From contig UYJD01000013.1 of the NCBI GenBank assembly GCA_900618795.1, positions 397,418 through 461,417 on the forward strand: 64,000 bases of DNA, given 5' to 3'. Origin of the DNA: Cyanodermella asteris (Eukaryota; Ascomycota; Lecanoromycetes; Ostropales; Stictidaceae). The position numbers and the translations under genes were made by a program. A model generated the notes under the pieces. It ran no database searches. It saw only the letters and a program-made list of their open reading frames with translations, and was not told where the DNA came from. How positions within the stretch are numbered: the stretch's first letter is position 1; every line of letters starts with the position of its first letter. Positions 1 through 10,805 of the stretch are shown in pieces.

Positions 1-2
1 GC

Positions 3-740
3 GAAGCCAGACACCCCGACCATGGCGGATCTGCTTACAGTGCGCAGGAGCTCCTCGCAGAAGCTAATCTTCTCATCGTGGCTGGAAGTGACTCGACGTC
101 TATTCAGATGGCCAGTTTCTTCTTCTATATCACCCATAATCAGCGTTGCTATGAACAGCTCATCGCCGAGATCCGGGGGACGTTTGCTTCAGCGACTGAG
201 ATTGTTCAAGGGCCCGAGCTCTCTTCCTGTACCTACTTGCGTGCCTGTCTTGATGAAGCGATGCGCCTCACACCGCCGGGCCCGTCCGAGCTCCCTCGAT
301 TGGTTCTACCAGGAGGCCAGCTTGTTGACGGTATCTTCTGTCCAGAGGGGACTCAAATCGGCGTGTCGATGTGGTGCTCGGGACGTCACGAAGACCTCGG
401 AGACCCGTTCGTATACCGGCCAGAACGCTGGATTCCCGAAAAGAGTACAGGCGTCACCGAGGATCATGTGCGCCTCGTCAAGTCTTTCTCTCGCCCATTC
501 ATTGCAGGACCGCACAACTGTGTTGGACAGAATCTTGCAATGCTTGAGTTGCTCATCACGATCGCCAGGACATTGTGGAGATGCGATATTCGGATCGCCT
601 CTGGAAGCAAGCTTGGCGAGGGCCATCCGTCCTTGGGCTGGGGAATGCGTGATCCCAAGCAGTATATGGTCCAGGATTATTTTATGTCTGCCCGTAATGG
701 TCCAATGCTGCAGTTTCGGAAGAGGAAGGCAGCAGAGTAA
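3..740 (+). CDS. Cytochrome P450, C-terminal part (cut by window edge)
   Basis: Heme-thiolate monooxygenase, 3' half only; the frame is open to the left edge, so the 5' end lies outside the window. Visible in order: I-helix with AGSDSTS (oxygen-activation region), K-helix ExxR as EAMR within CLDEAMRLTPP, the PERW segment (YRPERW), and the heme-binding loop PFIAGPHNCVGQNLA with the cysteine ligand. The usual arginine of FxxGxRxCxG is histidine here. The end is natural, at TAA 738-740. The PFxxGPxNCxGxNLA style resembles fungal benzoate-hydroxylase-like or secondary-metabolite P450s, but no substrate can be assigned. The microsomal anchor would be in the missing N-terminus. Confidence 0.9.
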   Translation, partial: EARHPDHGGSAYSAQELLAEANLLIVAGSDSTSIQMASFFFYITHNQRCYEQLIAEIRGTFASATEIVQGPELSSCTYLRACLDEAMRLTPPGPSELPRLVLPGGQLVDGIFCPEGTQIGVSMWCSGRHEDLGDPFVYRPERWIPEKSTGVTEDHVRLVKSFSRPFIAGPHNCVGQNLAMLELLITIARTLWRCDIRIASGSKLGEGHPSLGWGMRDPKQYMVQDYFMSARNGPMLQFRKRKAAE

Positions 741-1325
741 GGAAATGTACGTGTAGATAGTCTCATTACAAGATATGGACCTAAATGGGAATTGAACTCT
801 GATGAGGTCCTTAACCCTGCTTTCCACCTGACTGATCGAGCACAAGCTAGCCATATTTGGAATGGCAACATTGTCGCTATGACTCTTCGACGGTGATTGT
901 AGAGGTTTGCGCTGATGGGGATATGCGCAGTAAATTCTGTCCGCCCACGTCAAAACAGCTACAACTCATTGCCTGTGCCTTGCATCAATTGACGAAGCAA
1001 GTAAAACGAGATGTTGCAGCAGCCATTGTGAGACGCGTCCCTAATAAAGGAAATGGTGATTTCTTAGATCCTGTTCGGCACGCGTCGCCTTTAACGGCAA
1101 CCTCGCAGTTGAGGTTCGGCGATAGAGCGGCCGTGCGTCATTGTTCACCTTTCGACCACCTGCTGCTCATCGAACCACCTCACCAGTCGCGACTCCAATT
1201 CGGCTCGAGATCCCGTCTCTATGATCCAGACTATCAAATACACATAAAGCTAGACAGCTCTTCTGCAATCTAGGAACAACGGGCGCCCAGTCAACGGTGC
1301 TGTACCGCGCAGCCTGCTCCCCAGC
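741..1325. other. Intergenic, 585 bp
   Basis: Lies between the P450 stop and the cyclin start. It should hold the P450 terminator and the cyclin promoter. Reading frames here are short and low quality; I see no gene or RNA. Confidence 0.6.
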
Positions 1326-2708
1326 ATGCCCGCGGTTGCGCCCCCATTCACAAGCTCCCAAACCAGCATCCGACCCTCCTCCTCGCCATCCTCCCAGAAA
1401 TCGCAATGGCTATTCACCGAAGAAGAGCTCCTCCTCACGCCCTCGGTCCTCGCCGGCTTAAAGCCCGCCGACGAGAGAGCCAACCGAGCCAAGGGCGTCA
1501 ACTTCATCCTCCAAGTCGGCATCCTCCTAAAACTCCCCCAAATAACGCTTTCCACCGCCTCCGTCTTCCTCCACCGCTTCTTCATGCGATTCAGTATGAA
1601 AAAAGACCCGACGGGTAAAAAACCGGACTACCATTACTACTCCGTCGCCGCCGCAGCGCTTTGGCTCGCCGCAAAAGTGGAGGAGAACTGCCGGAAGATG
1701 AAAGAGCTGGTCATCGCATGCGTGCGGGTCGCACAGAAACAGCCGGACAAGTACGTGGACGAACAAGACAAGGAGTTCTGGCGATGGCGGGACGTGATCA
1801 TCGCGTTGGAAGACAAGCTCCTGGAGGGGTTATCCTTCGATCTGAGTCTGGAGCCGCCTTACTTTCATCTCTACGAGTTTATGAAAGGCTTGGGCCTGGC
1901 AGAGAACAAGAGCTTTCGCAATGCGGCCTGGGCGTTTATTAATGATAGCGTCATGACACCCATTTGCCTGCTGTTCCCGTCAAGAACGATTGCGGCGGCA
2001 AGCATATATGCGGCGGCAAGGAGCCGGGATGTCGAATTCGATGCGGCGGATCGGGAGGATGGGAGGCCGTGGTGGACGGCCATGGGCGTGGATGCGAAAG
2101 AGATAAAACGGGCATGCAATTTCATGGCTGCAGTCTACGAAAATGCAACTTTGAGGAGCAGTGCTGCAGAGGGGATGTATCTGCGGACACCGGAAGATGA
2201 CGACACGCAGGGCAACGGGAATGGGACCCAGACTCAGAGCAGGGATGGCAAGTCCCAATCTACTCAGGACGCAACGACACAGTCAGGTGAATCAGAGCCG
2301 TTCAACAGGGAGGTCAGCACAATTTCCACGGCTGACAGCGATGTATCACGGAAGCGGGCACGCGATAACGAAGAGCATGAGCCAAGCAATCAGGCGGTAG
2401 CCAGCGTCAACGATGTAGCTTGGGGCGGCGACGACGAACGAACGGCCAAGAGGAAGAAAATGACTGATGGCGAGAAGCAGAATGTGGCGAACGCACAGCT
2501 TGACGGCGCAGCACCCTCGAGGCCAAGCGAAACGCAGCCGGGAATTGGAGCATTGACAAATGGAAATGGCGCCGGTGGGCATGACGACGGCGTGCCGCCC
2601 GAAGCTGGGCCTGAGAGGAAGGACGATATGGTCGCCAACGGGGAGGCATACAACGGCCCTGTAAGCCCAGATCTGGGTGGGAGTGAGGAAGGCGAACTGG
2701 ACGAGTAG
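1326..2708 (+). CDS. Transcription-associated cyclin (cyclin T/K, Pch1-like)
   Basis: Single-exon 460-residue protein. Residues about 25-290 form two cyclin folds; hallmarks are RAKGVNFILQVGILLKLPQ, ASVFLHRFF and AAAALWLAAKVEEN, followed by EDKLLEGLSFDLSLEPPY, typical of cyclins C/T/K/L. The tail, about 300-460, is disordered, rich in D, E, N, G and S, with a basic KRKK patch. By family it would partner a CDK9/Bur1- or CTDK-type kinase phosphorylating the RNA polymerase II tail or elongation factors in the nucleus. Length and cyclin box fit S. pombe Pch1-like cyclins better than mitotic cyclins; the exact kinase partner is inference. The ATG at 1326 is the first in frame. Confidence 0.85.
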   Translation: MPAVAPPFTSSQTSIRPSSSPSSQKSQWLFTEEELLLTPSVLAGLKPADERANRAKGVNFILQVGILLKLPQITLSTASVFLHRFFMRFSMKKDPTGKKPDYHYYSVAAAALWLAAKVEENCRKMKELVIACVRVAQKQPDKYVDEQDKEFWRWRDVIIALEDKLLEGLSFDLSLEPPYFHLYEFMKGLGLAENKSFRNAAWAFINDSVMTPICLLFPSRTIAAASIYAAARSRDVEFDAADREDGRPWWTAMGVDAKEIKRACNFMAAVYENATLRSSAAEGMYLRTPEDDDTQGNGNGTQTQSRDGKSQSTQDATTQSGESEPFNREVSTISTADSDVSRKRARDNEEHEPSNQAVASVNDVAWGGDDERTAKRKKMTDGEKQNVANAQLDGAAPSRPSETQPGIGALTNGNGAGGHDDGVPPEAGPERKDDMVANGEAYNGPVSPDLGGSEEGELDE

Positions 2709-3475
2709 GAGAGACAGCCTTCCGTGTCCATAGGGCGAAATGACTGACTTGATGTTCACGAAATGTTGTATGATACCCCCGGCGTTCTTGAAACGAATCC
2801 ATGATTGATTGGCATGGAGAAACGTCACTCGCTGCCTCATCCCTGTTCAATTGCTATCTTACCATGCAAGTTTACAGCAAGACTCGAATGAAGGCACACT
2901 TCGTCATCTATGCTCAAAGTTTTTTCGCTCAGCAGCCACGAAGCATGACCTGACTCTCGATCAGCAGAGGTTCGAGCATTTTCTCGCATTTTCATGTAGT
3001 CTGCTCAGTCTTGCAACCATAAGGGTTGTTTATTCAATCATGCACATCATCATACAGTCATTAAACAACAACTAGCCCCCAGCTTCCAAGTGTCGTATCA
3101 TGTTGCAAAACAGTATACAATGCAAACAGATGCAAGAGAAACATCCGCCCTGGCAACATGCAATTTACCAACCGTCCCAAAGACAAAGAATGCTTCACGC
3201 TTCGATTCTCATGGTCCAGAAGGGCCGGAGCCTCCCGAGCCAGCTTTTGCTCCCGACGCAGCTCCAGCCATACTTGCTCGAATGCCTTTGTTTTGTTTTC
3301 TCGTTGTCGTCGTTGCTTCGTTGGATGTAGTTGTAATAGTCGAATCCGGGGTTGCTTCTTCGATGATGATCGGAATGCTGATCTCGCTTGACCAAAGCCC
3401 ACGTCTGTTCAATCCAGAGGAAGAAAAGCTGTCCGTAGAGCCTTTCTTTCCGCTGCTACGTCTGTGATGGCGCTT
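2709..3475. other. Convergent intergenic, 767 bp
   Basis: Lies between the 3' ends of the cyclin gene and the HMT1-like gene. It should contain both polyadenylation regions. No supportable reading frame. Confidence 0.6.
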
Positions 3476-6400
3476 CTAGCGCTTGGAATCGCCTGTTCTG
3501 GCAGATTCCGAACCATCGTTGTTGATGCTGGCTTGCTGAAGCGCCAAAAGACCGGGGCCGCTGCTTCCGCTAGTGCCAGGGCGCGAGGCTGGTCGAGATG
3601 TCGCCGACGTACCGCTCTCGCTCTGCTCCTGCAAACCGCCTGATCTGTCACATTGTTCGTCTCTGGTGAATGACGCAACCCAGATGCACTGCCAGGTTTG
3701 GATACCGATGCGTATGTGTCATTTTGGGACTCTTCACAGCGGCTGCGAGGGACAAACTCGGGAGCATCAGGGCGGAATGTGGCCTTCGAAGGGCTCCTGG
3801 CTGGAGACGGAGAGGCGATCGCGGGCGAAGCCTTCGTGTCGAGGTTGAACGCGGGTTTTTTGCCATCCGTCTTTAGCTCGCTGGTCAAATGATCCCTCTG
3901 TGTGGATAGATCGTTCTTTTTGGGATCTTGCAGCTCGATCAAGTCTTCGTCGTCGGCTCCAAGAGTGCTCTGGTCACTATCCGTAGCATCCTTCTTGGTT
4001 TTCTTTGGCGCAAAAGGATCGAAGATGCCCATTTGTTTGGACCATAGCTTGTAATACTTGCCCTTCTTATTGAGCAACTCCTTGGGCGTACCCTCTTCCT
4101 CAATCTGGCCGTCTTTGATGACAAGAATTCGGTCTGCGTGTTGAATGGTCGACAGTCTGTGAGCAACAATGAACGTTGTTTTGCCTCGGCAGAGACGCTT
4201 CAGACCTTCTTGGATCAGACCTTCGGTTTCACTATCGACGCTTGAAGTAGCCTCATCAAGCAAAATGATAGGTGCCCTCTTGAGAATAGCACGTGCAATG
4301 GCGACGCGCTGAAGTTCACCTCCGGACAATTTGACACCACGTTCACCAACCTTGGATTCATACCCTTTGCGGAACTTCATAATCTTATCATGGACAGCAG
4401 CAGCGCGACAAGCCTCGTAGATCTCTTCGTCGGTAGCATCAAGGCGTACATAACGTAGATTCTCCATGATGGTGGTGTTGAACATGGCGGGATCCTGGGG
4501 AACAGTCGCGATGCTTTCACGGAGACTGTCGAGCGTCACCGATCGGATGTCTTGTCCATCAATACTGATTGAGCCACCAGTAACGTCGTAGAATCGGAAC
4601 AACAGTTTGAGGATTGTACTCTTGCCAGCGCCAGTCTCCCCCACTAGAGCGATAGTTTGGCCGGGGGCCGCCTCAAAACTAAGATTCGTGATCGTGCCCT
4701 TCTTCTTGTGATACTTGAAGTCAACGCTGTCAAATCTGACGTGGCCTTCAAGTCCATGGTTGAGTACAAGCTCTTTCTCGCCATCAGGAACATCGGGCTT
4801 GGTCTTCCAGATTTTGAGCAGAGCCTCGGCATCGATGAGGTCCATGATTATCTGACTCAGAGTGCCACTCAAGCCGATCAATGGACTGGTGATCGAACCC
4901 CAGTAGTTATTCAAGACCACAAAGTTACCAACTGCCATACCCTTGAACATGATGTCGTAAGTGACGAGGACGAAGGCTCCAAATTGACCAAGGTCCATCA
5001 CGCTGGCTTGCACTGCTGACATGAGGCTCATGAAGAATCTCCACGAGAGATAAATGTTATTGGATCTGTCGATAGCGTCCGAGTATTTACTCTCGCTATA
5101 TGGGATGCGGTTGAAATATGAAACCGTCTTCCAGTTGGGGACCGTATCATACTTGACTTGATACTTTGCACGCCAGGCCTTGTTCATACGGCGTCGCACA
5201 TGGCTGCTTCGTGAGGTAGTCCAGGCGTTGAACGATGTAAACCACACCGGTGGCAATACCGGCCAGCGTCATGTATGGACCGAAGAGATAGTAGAAGTAA
5301 CCACATGCAACGACCAGATCAGCCACATCTGGAATGACATCAAATCCGATTGTTTCGATGAGATCGACCACAGATTGACCTTGACGCATGGCTTCGAAGA
5401 CTTCACCGCTCTGCTTGGAATCGTGGAAGTTACAAGAAAGCTCCATGATGTGGTTATACGAAGCCTTTTCCATTCTGTTGGCGGTGTTAGTTTCGATTGG
5501 AAGCCAGAGCCAACCACGGACAATGCCAACATTGCGCTGAACAGCATCGATAAGGATGTACAAGCCCAGAGCTGAGAAGGCGGTAACAGGTGATCCGGAA
5601 GCCAGAGAATCCACAACGCGACCGAGTTGAGTAGGCTGCAGGGGCCTCAGGACACGCTCGGCAAGCATGCATAGGACGACACCAAATAGGTGTAGTTTGA
5701 GTTTGAAGCTGCGAGCCGGCCAGATGTACGGCAAGAAGACTGAGAAGCCTTTGAGGTAGCCATACCAGCCTCCTTCCTGCTTGAGCCTCTTCTTCATTTT
5801 CTCTTGTCCCTGTCGCGTCTTCTTGGCCCAATAGTCCTCATCATTGTCGTCGTCTTCATCTGATTGGTCGTCAGAATCCGAATCCGAATCCGAATCATCA
5901 CCGGCATCGGCATCCTTCTTCTTTTTCTTCTTTGACTTGGTCCGAGCATCAGTTTCGTTTTCTGAATCTTCGGTCTCTGCACTGTCAGCAGCGCCATCCG
6001 CGGTGGTATCAGCCCTTGTCCCCGCGTAATTGTTGGCTGGCTCGCCAGACTGTAGTAAAGGGGCTATCTCCTCGTCTTTCGCAAGAGGATCGCGGTTGAC
6101 CTTTCGCCAAGCTGCAAACACCGCAGTCAGAAGAATCAGTAGCAGAATTTGAGCTCCTTGAACGGACACGAGGCTGTATTCGACCCCTTGGCTGGGCTCT
6201 CTGACAGCCATGGACAAGGCCAGAATCGTCACTTCAGATGCGAGTGCCAATAGCCAGGAGCCATAGTACGGATACCATGTACAGCTTTCAAAACTCAACA
6301 ACGAGCTGGAGATGATCAACCACACTAGAGCGGACTCAAGGGCATGAAGGTTAGTAGGATCAGAACCGTAAAGACCAGGTTTGATGAAGATCAGGTCGAT

Positions 6401-6610
6401 GATCAAGCCGGCCTGTGCAAGATAGAGCAGCGTGAAGAGAAGCAGGGAGCTGAAGACGGTCTTGCGCAGGCGTGGCGATATGTCCGTATCCAAGGTTTGG
6501 AGCTTTACTACACTGATTACAGTGGCAAAGACAAAGTAGAGGATGGTGATAGCGGGCGCGAGATGCTGGACCAGGTGCAGTATCTGCGTAAGGCCCATGG
6601 TAACCGCCAT
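3476..6610 (-). CDS. hmt1: HMT1-type half ABC transporter, with an unexplained frame change
   Basis: Half-size ABC (ABCB6/HMT1 family) transporter. Fungal members sit in the vacuole membrane and move phytochelatin/glutathione-metal complexes or confer heavy-metal tolerance. From the chosen ATG at 6610 (MAVTMGLTQ): about five N-terminal membrane segments (TMD0), a Lys-rich then Asp/Ser-rich linker (near 5840-5950), a six-helix ABC membrane domain, then the nucleotide-binding domain with Walker A GETGAGKST, signature KLSGGELQRVA, Walker B IILLDEATSSVD and H-loop IVAHR. The 5' part (frame through 6610-5200) and 3' part (5256-3706) are in different frames. They overlap around 5200-5256 and no acceptable intron fixes the shift. 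Near the 3' end a 77-nt intron (3629-3705, GTATCC...TTGCAG) is proposed; it restores a Ser/Gly-rich tail stopping at 3476-3478. Product about 1,020 residues if both are resolved. Confidence 0.85.
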
Positions 6611-8423
6611 GCCGACAATTCCCCGTAGCGATAACAGCCGACGGTATGAGTGAGTAGTGGAAGAAGCACAATGCAGATGCAGTTCGAGCCAAAGGCAAAG
6701 GCAAAGGCGAAATGCTGCAGATGCTGCAGTGGCGACAGTCGGGGACGAAGCAGGCCGACTTTTGAACTTGGGGAGGTGTCTGGAGGCCGTGAACAACGAG
6801 GAAGGAGAGAAAGAGCGTTGCCCGGATTTTGCTTATTTGCTCACGGCAGGAGCGCCCAACGACTCGAGCTGTCGTCGATGGAAAAATTTGCTTATGACTC
6901 CGAGTCCTCGCTCAGCCCAGTTCTGCCTGCTGCTCCACGTCTTCACGTTCTAATTCACACGCTGCTTGGAATGACCCCAAGGACTGCCAGCCGTCGACAC
7001 TGGCACAGCATGCAGTGGCAAGAACGAAGAACGAAGGCACAAAGGGTCAAACAATAAGCCGGCTTACACGTACGAGACAGCGGCAGCGGTCCTTTATCTG
7101 TCGGGAAGACTAGGCGTTGTCCACGCTCGAACCTGTTGCAGGTGGTGGCGATTGGCTTGAATTGAAATCAGCACTTATCGCATCAGCATTGTTACCACGG
7201 ACCAGCACGGAGAACAGTCATCATGTGGAGAGATAGACAATGGTACGAGCACATTTGCCAGCAAATGTTTCCCGGGGTGCAATTCATCGTTTGACGTGTG
7301 CTGACAGGCAAGACTAGTGACCGGTCTAGTCTTCACTGGGGCGCTACCAAGCAATCGTAGGATTGATTTTCACTCAGCCGCTAGATGGAGGCCAACAAGT
7401 CGCTCTGGCGTAAATCCTGACCGCAGGCACACGCCTTCACACCGGACCAGGGCTCGAGCCTCAGCTCCATTCGTTCGGACTAGCTCGAAGGGGCCTACAC
7501 CTAACAAGAGATGGTCAGCGAAACGACGTGGTGGCCGGCTCGGCGGGGATTGCCTCGTTATCCTTGTCCTTATGGCATCCATGTGCGAGCTGAAAATGAT
7601 GCGTGCCCTTGGCAGCTATGAGCAAATAGAGACAAAGCCCGCCGCTCAGATGGGCAGAGAGCATAGCTTGCAAGAGGGGTTTAGGCGGCGTGGTTGGTTG
7701 TGGCACTTACCAATCTCCGATAAATTCACCGCTTTGGAGCTCTTATGGCAGTCTATCAGAGGATTGCTAGGTGAGGTGCAATGCGGACAGGTTTGAAAGG
7801 GGAGCTTCTGGGCCGCCTTGTCAGCCTCACCCAATGGATGAGGGGACTCACAGGTTAGTGGGATGCTACTAATCCCAGCACTCGTCATCGTATGTCGGTG
7901 CATCGTTTCCAGCAGCAAAGGCTGATGCTTCGACTCCGACGGACAGTGTCGGATAGCTACTGTCAGCTGTCAAAAAGGCCATCTCCATCGCAGTCAGATT
8001 TAGTCCGCAGTTCATCGACCAGTCAGGTAAGGCCATGCTGTTTACGCTGCAGAAGTTGCCCGTAAGCTGAGCTCGTCGCCAGGTGCCCTGCTTTGCCCGG
8101 AAATCAGTGAGATGGCCTACACTCTCCGTCACACTGGCGATCCGCCTCCCACTCGGCGACCTTCTCTAGACGAAGCGCATTGCTTACGACCCCTCGCTGC
8201 CTATCAGCCGTCGAGTATCCAGCCTGCAGTTTACGTTTCAATTCGGCCGACCGACCGCAGCCTAGAAAACCGCTCAAGCCACCCTTATTTGCACCGCCAC
8301 GTTCCAGCCACATTTGCATCCAAGCTCAGAACTCTCTCTCGCGCAGGCATTCAGGAAGCTGTCTGGTCGTTGTCGACGTCACTTTGCACTTCAGCGTTCA
8401 CCAGATTCAACTGTACTTCGACC
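6611..8423. other. Divergent intergenic, 1.8 kb
   Basis: Lies between HMT1 (leftward) and the UPF0132-like gene (rightward). It contains both promoters. Frames around 7317-7796 and 8112-8423 are not protein-like. Nothing else recognised. Confidence 0.5.
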
Positions 8424-9137
8424 ATGGATTTTGCACCCTACCAGGACGACTCGCCATCGGAAGCACGCGCGAAATCGCCTTCGCCGCGCGGCTCCCGTGC
8501 TGCCTCTCCTCGCCCCTACTCTCCTCCACCACAAGCTTCCCGGAATATTGGTTCCGTCCTTTCAGGCGCGGGTAACAGCAATCAGCGCTATCAGAACCTG
8601 CCGGATCCGAATTCGTTTGGCAACAATGACCTGGAGGCGCGAGTGGGGGGTTATCAAGAAGGAGCTGGTCCGTTAGGGGCAGGGGGAAGAACAACGATCG
8701 ACCTCTTCGAAACGAGCTTGCCTTTGAGGTTGGATTACGAGGCAATGGCCGCATACTTGCTCTTGCCCCCCGTTGGCGGTGTGTTGCTCCTGATTTTCGA
8801 ACACAAGAGTGATTACGTGAGGTGAGTACCTGTGTTTTGCGTTACATGTTGATACACAAACTCATCAATGGCCTCGGGCTTCCATGACCTGGTGGAAAGC
8901 TTTGACTGACCCGCGAGCAGATTTCACGCCTGGCAATCAGCTCTCCTCTTCTCGGCAATTTTCGTTCTACACCTCATCTTTTCCGCCGTTGCGTTCCTTT
9001 CGTGGCTGCTGTTTGTTTTCGATCTGGTATTGATCGGCTTCCTTACGTTCCGCGCATACAAGGACGCGGACACCCTGGATCGATTCGAGGTACCCCCATT
9101 TGGACGGTTTGCGAGCAATTTTGTGGACGATGAATAA
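8424..9137 (+). CDS. UPF0132/DUF4870-like small membrane protein
   Basis: Two exons, 8424-8821 and 8921-9137; the 99-nt intron has donor GTGAGT, branch TGACTGAC and acceptor GCAG. The 204-residue product has a disordered Ser/Pro-rich N-terminus (about 1-100, many SPSP and SPR motifs) and three closely spaced hydrophobic helices: YEAMAAYLLLPPVGGVLLLIFE; then, across the splice, YVRFHAWQSALLFSAIFVLHL and a C-terminal segment ending VLIGFLTFRAY. The helix layout and the RFHAWQS motif match the UPF0132/YALI-type family of unknown function. The C-terminus is short and acidic (NFVDDE). Role unknown. Confidence 0.8.
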
Positions 9138-9458
9138 GAGAAGGGTCCATGTGGCTGAATCTGCATTAGCGAGCGATAGAATTTTGATACCCATATACAG
9201 CATTGCATCGGCGTTTAAGGAGGAGCTGGTCGACCTGCAACCATGTCCCGGGGCTAACAGCAAGAGAGAGGCTCGGTATGTTCAGCATAGGAGTCCGGGT
9301 CGGGTTGGCGATGAGAAGAATCAATTTATTAATTCATACCATCAAGGACATGCTATACAGGTGCCCGAAATGGGTCGACAGAAGCCAACGCCCATGAACT
9401 TTCCTCCATATCCTGACACTGCTTTTGAGGGCACCTCTGCGTGGACGCATGCACGTGA
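9138..9458. other. Intergenic, 321 bp, with possible peroxidase debris
   Basis: Lies between the UPF0132-like stop and the open peroxidase frame. One frame encodes a PCPGAN tripeptide-like motif at 9241-9258, resembling the proximal heme-thiolate Cys motif of family-2 peroxidases, but it is in a different frame from the downstream fragment and nothing around it aligns obviously. Confidence 0.3.
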
Positions 9459-10142
9459 TACTGCATCTATGCGCTTCGCTACTTATACGTCCTGAACTCC
9501 CACTTCCAGTACCGCGCAGCCAGGGAGAACCCTCGCTACTTTGCGCCTCTTTTCTCGACCACCCTAGTTGCACCTGCTGCGCACAAATCTATTGTCAACT
9601 TCATGTCTAACCGCACCGCTGACAACCACGAGGGCTACCTCGATGGAGAGATGTTCAAGTCATTCTTTGCTATCACTGGTGACTATCCGAACTTCAAGTG
9701 GCTGCCAGGCCAGGAACGCATTCCCGACAATCGGTACCGCCGACCCATCGCGTTCGGCTATAATGCCATCAACGTTTTCCAGGATCTCATCACACAGTGG
9801 GCGGCTTACCCCGACAGCTTCCGCTTTGGAGGCAAAACTGCTGGCACCAATACACACATCAGCTTGGACATCGACGCCTTCACCGGTGGCGCCTTTGACC
9901 TCGAGGGTCTGTTTGACGGTGACAACTTCGCCTGTCTCTTCTTCCAGACTCAGCAGCAGGCTGTGCCAGATCAGCTCAAGGCCTCGGTCTCTGACCTGGA
10001 TGCGGCTCTAGACATCTTTAGCAAGTATGCCAAGAATCGACTCAATCTCAGCTGCCCGGAGCTGGCCAAGCACGATTCGAGCCTCTTCAACCAGTACCCG
10101 GGCCGCACATACAGCCCAACTGGTCCCGACAACAACTACTGA
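9459..10142 (+). pseudogene. 5'-truncated heme-thiolate peroxidase (chloroperoxidase-like) remnant
   Basis: The frame reads YVLNSHFQYRAARENPRYFAP, then FSTTLVAPAAHKSIVNFMSN, GYLDGEMFKSFFAITGDYPNF, ERIPDNRYRRP, and ends CPELAKHDSSLFNQYPG before TGA at 10140-10142. This is the C-terminal half of fungal peroxidase family 2 (chloroperoxidase/aromatic peroxygenase type), normally secreted heme enzymes of about 250-430 residues. The N-terminal half with the PCP heme-ligand cysteine and signal peptide is missing. An in-frame TGA at 9456-9458 closes the frame upstream, only about 320 bp remain before the previous gene, and the first in-frame ATG (9603) is far inside the conserved domain. The kept half looks undamaged, so truncation may be recent, or an unusual intron arrangement could have been missed. 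Confidence 0.7.
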
Positions 10143-10805
10143 GCGATGGCCTCATGTAGAAATTGGGTCAAATTGCCAAAGCCATGATGGTATGGAATTG
10201 GTCTGCTTGCACAACTTTTCATAATAGTGCACATGATCGCTTGCGCATAGTAGGACTTGGCCGGACGCTGCGACTGTGCGTTGTCAGCAAAGGTCGCATA
10301 TGCGGTCACGGCGGTTGGAAAAAGGTCTGCCGGCGTCCTCCTTAGCTGGATAATTGGCTTAGTACTTAGCTGGATACTTAGTATACATACTTAGCTAGGT
10401 ACTTAGCTAGATTACTCGGTAGGTACCCAGCTAGGTATCTGACTAGGAGTTTGGCTAAGAGTTTGGCTAGTGTGGATAGAGCATCGGGAGGGACTTCTTT
10501 CATCCCGTCTTGTCGGACACAGTCGGAATTAGTATGGAGAAGATCTGCAGGGCGCTTAACCTGGAGAGGAGAACTCTACTTCAGCTTTAATGCACCACAC
10601 GGCCTTTGAAGGCCTTTTATGAGACCGCGTGGCGTGAAGCTCGACATGATCATCTAGCCGCGACAAGGTAGGCACTTAATAATAGCTTAAGCAGGATCTT
10701 GCCGTCGCGGACGCGGACGAGCGTCGTGTCTCTTCTTGCCTGCCCCCATCCCTCCTGTTCTCGTTCTCTCGTGCCTTGTCCTTCGCTGCTCACAAGACCT
10801 TCGCG
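10143..10805. other. Intergenic with repeat tract, 663 bp
   Basis: Lies between the peroxidase remnant and the downstream P450. It contains the repeat at 10341-10470 and a palindrome-like GGCCTTTGAAGGCC near 10610. The 3' part should be the P450 promoter and includes a C/T-rich leader just before 10806. Confidence 0.5.
10341..10470. repeat. Degenerate CTTAGCTAGGTA-type repeat tract
   Basis: About 130 bp built from diverged copies of a roughly 12-nt unit related to ACTTAGCTAGGT, with interspersed TAGGTACC and TTTGGCTA variants. Copies drift from one end to the other, as in an old tandem array. No coding frame. Such TAGGTA/CCTAGC-rich tracts are common in fungal intergenic DNA; function unknown. 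Confidence 0.75.

Noticed and set aside
22-756. Plus-strand 244-residue frame overlapping the P450
   Set aside because: Shadow frame; Ser/Arg-rich with no domain, while the other frame has the full set of P450 motifs.
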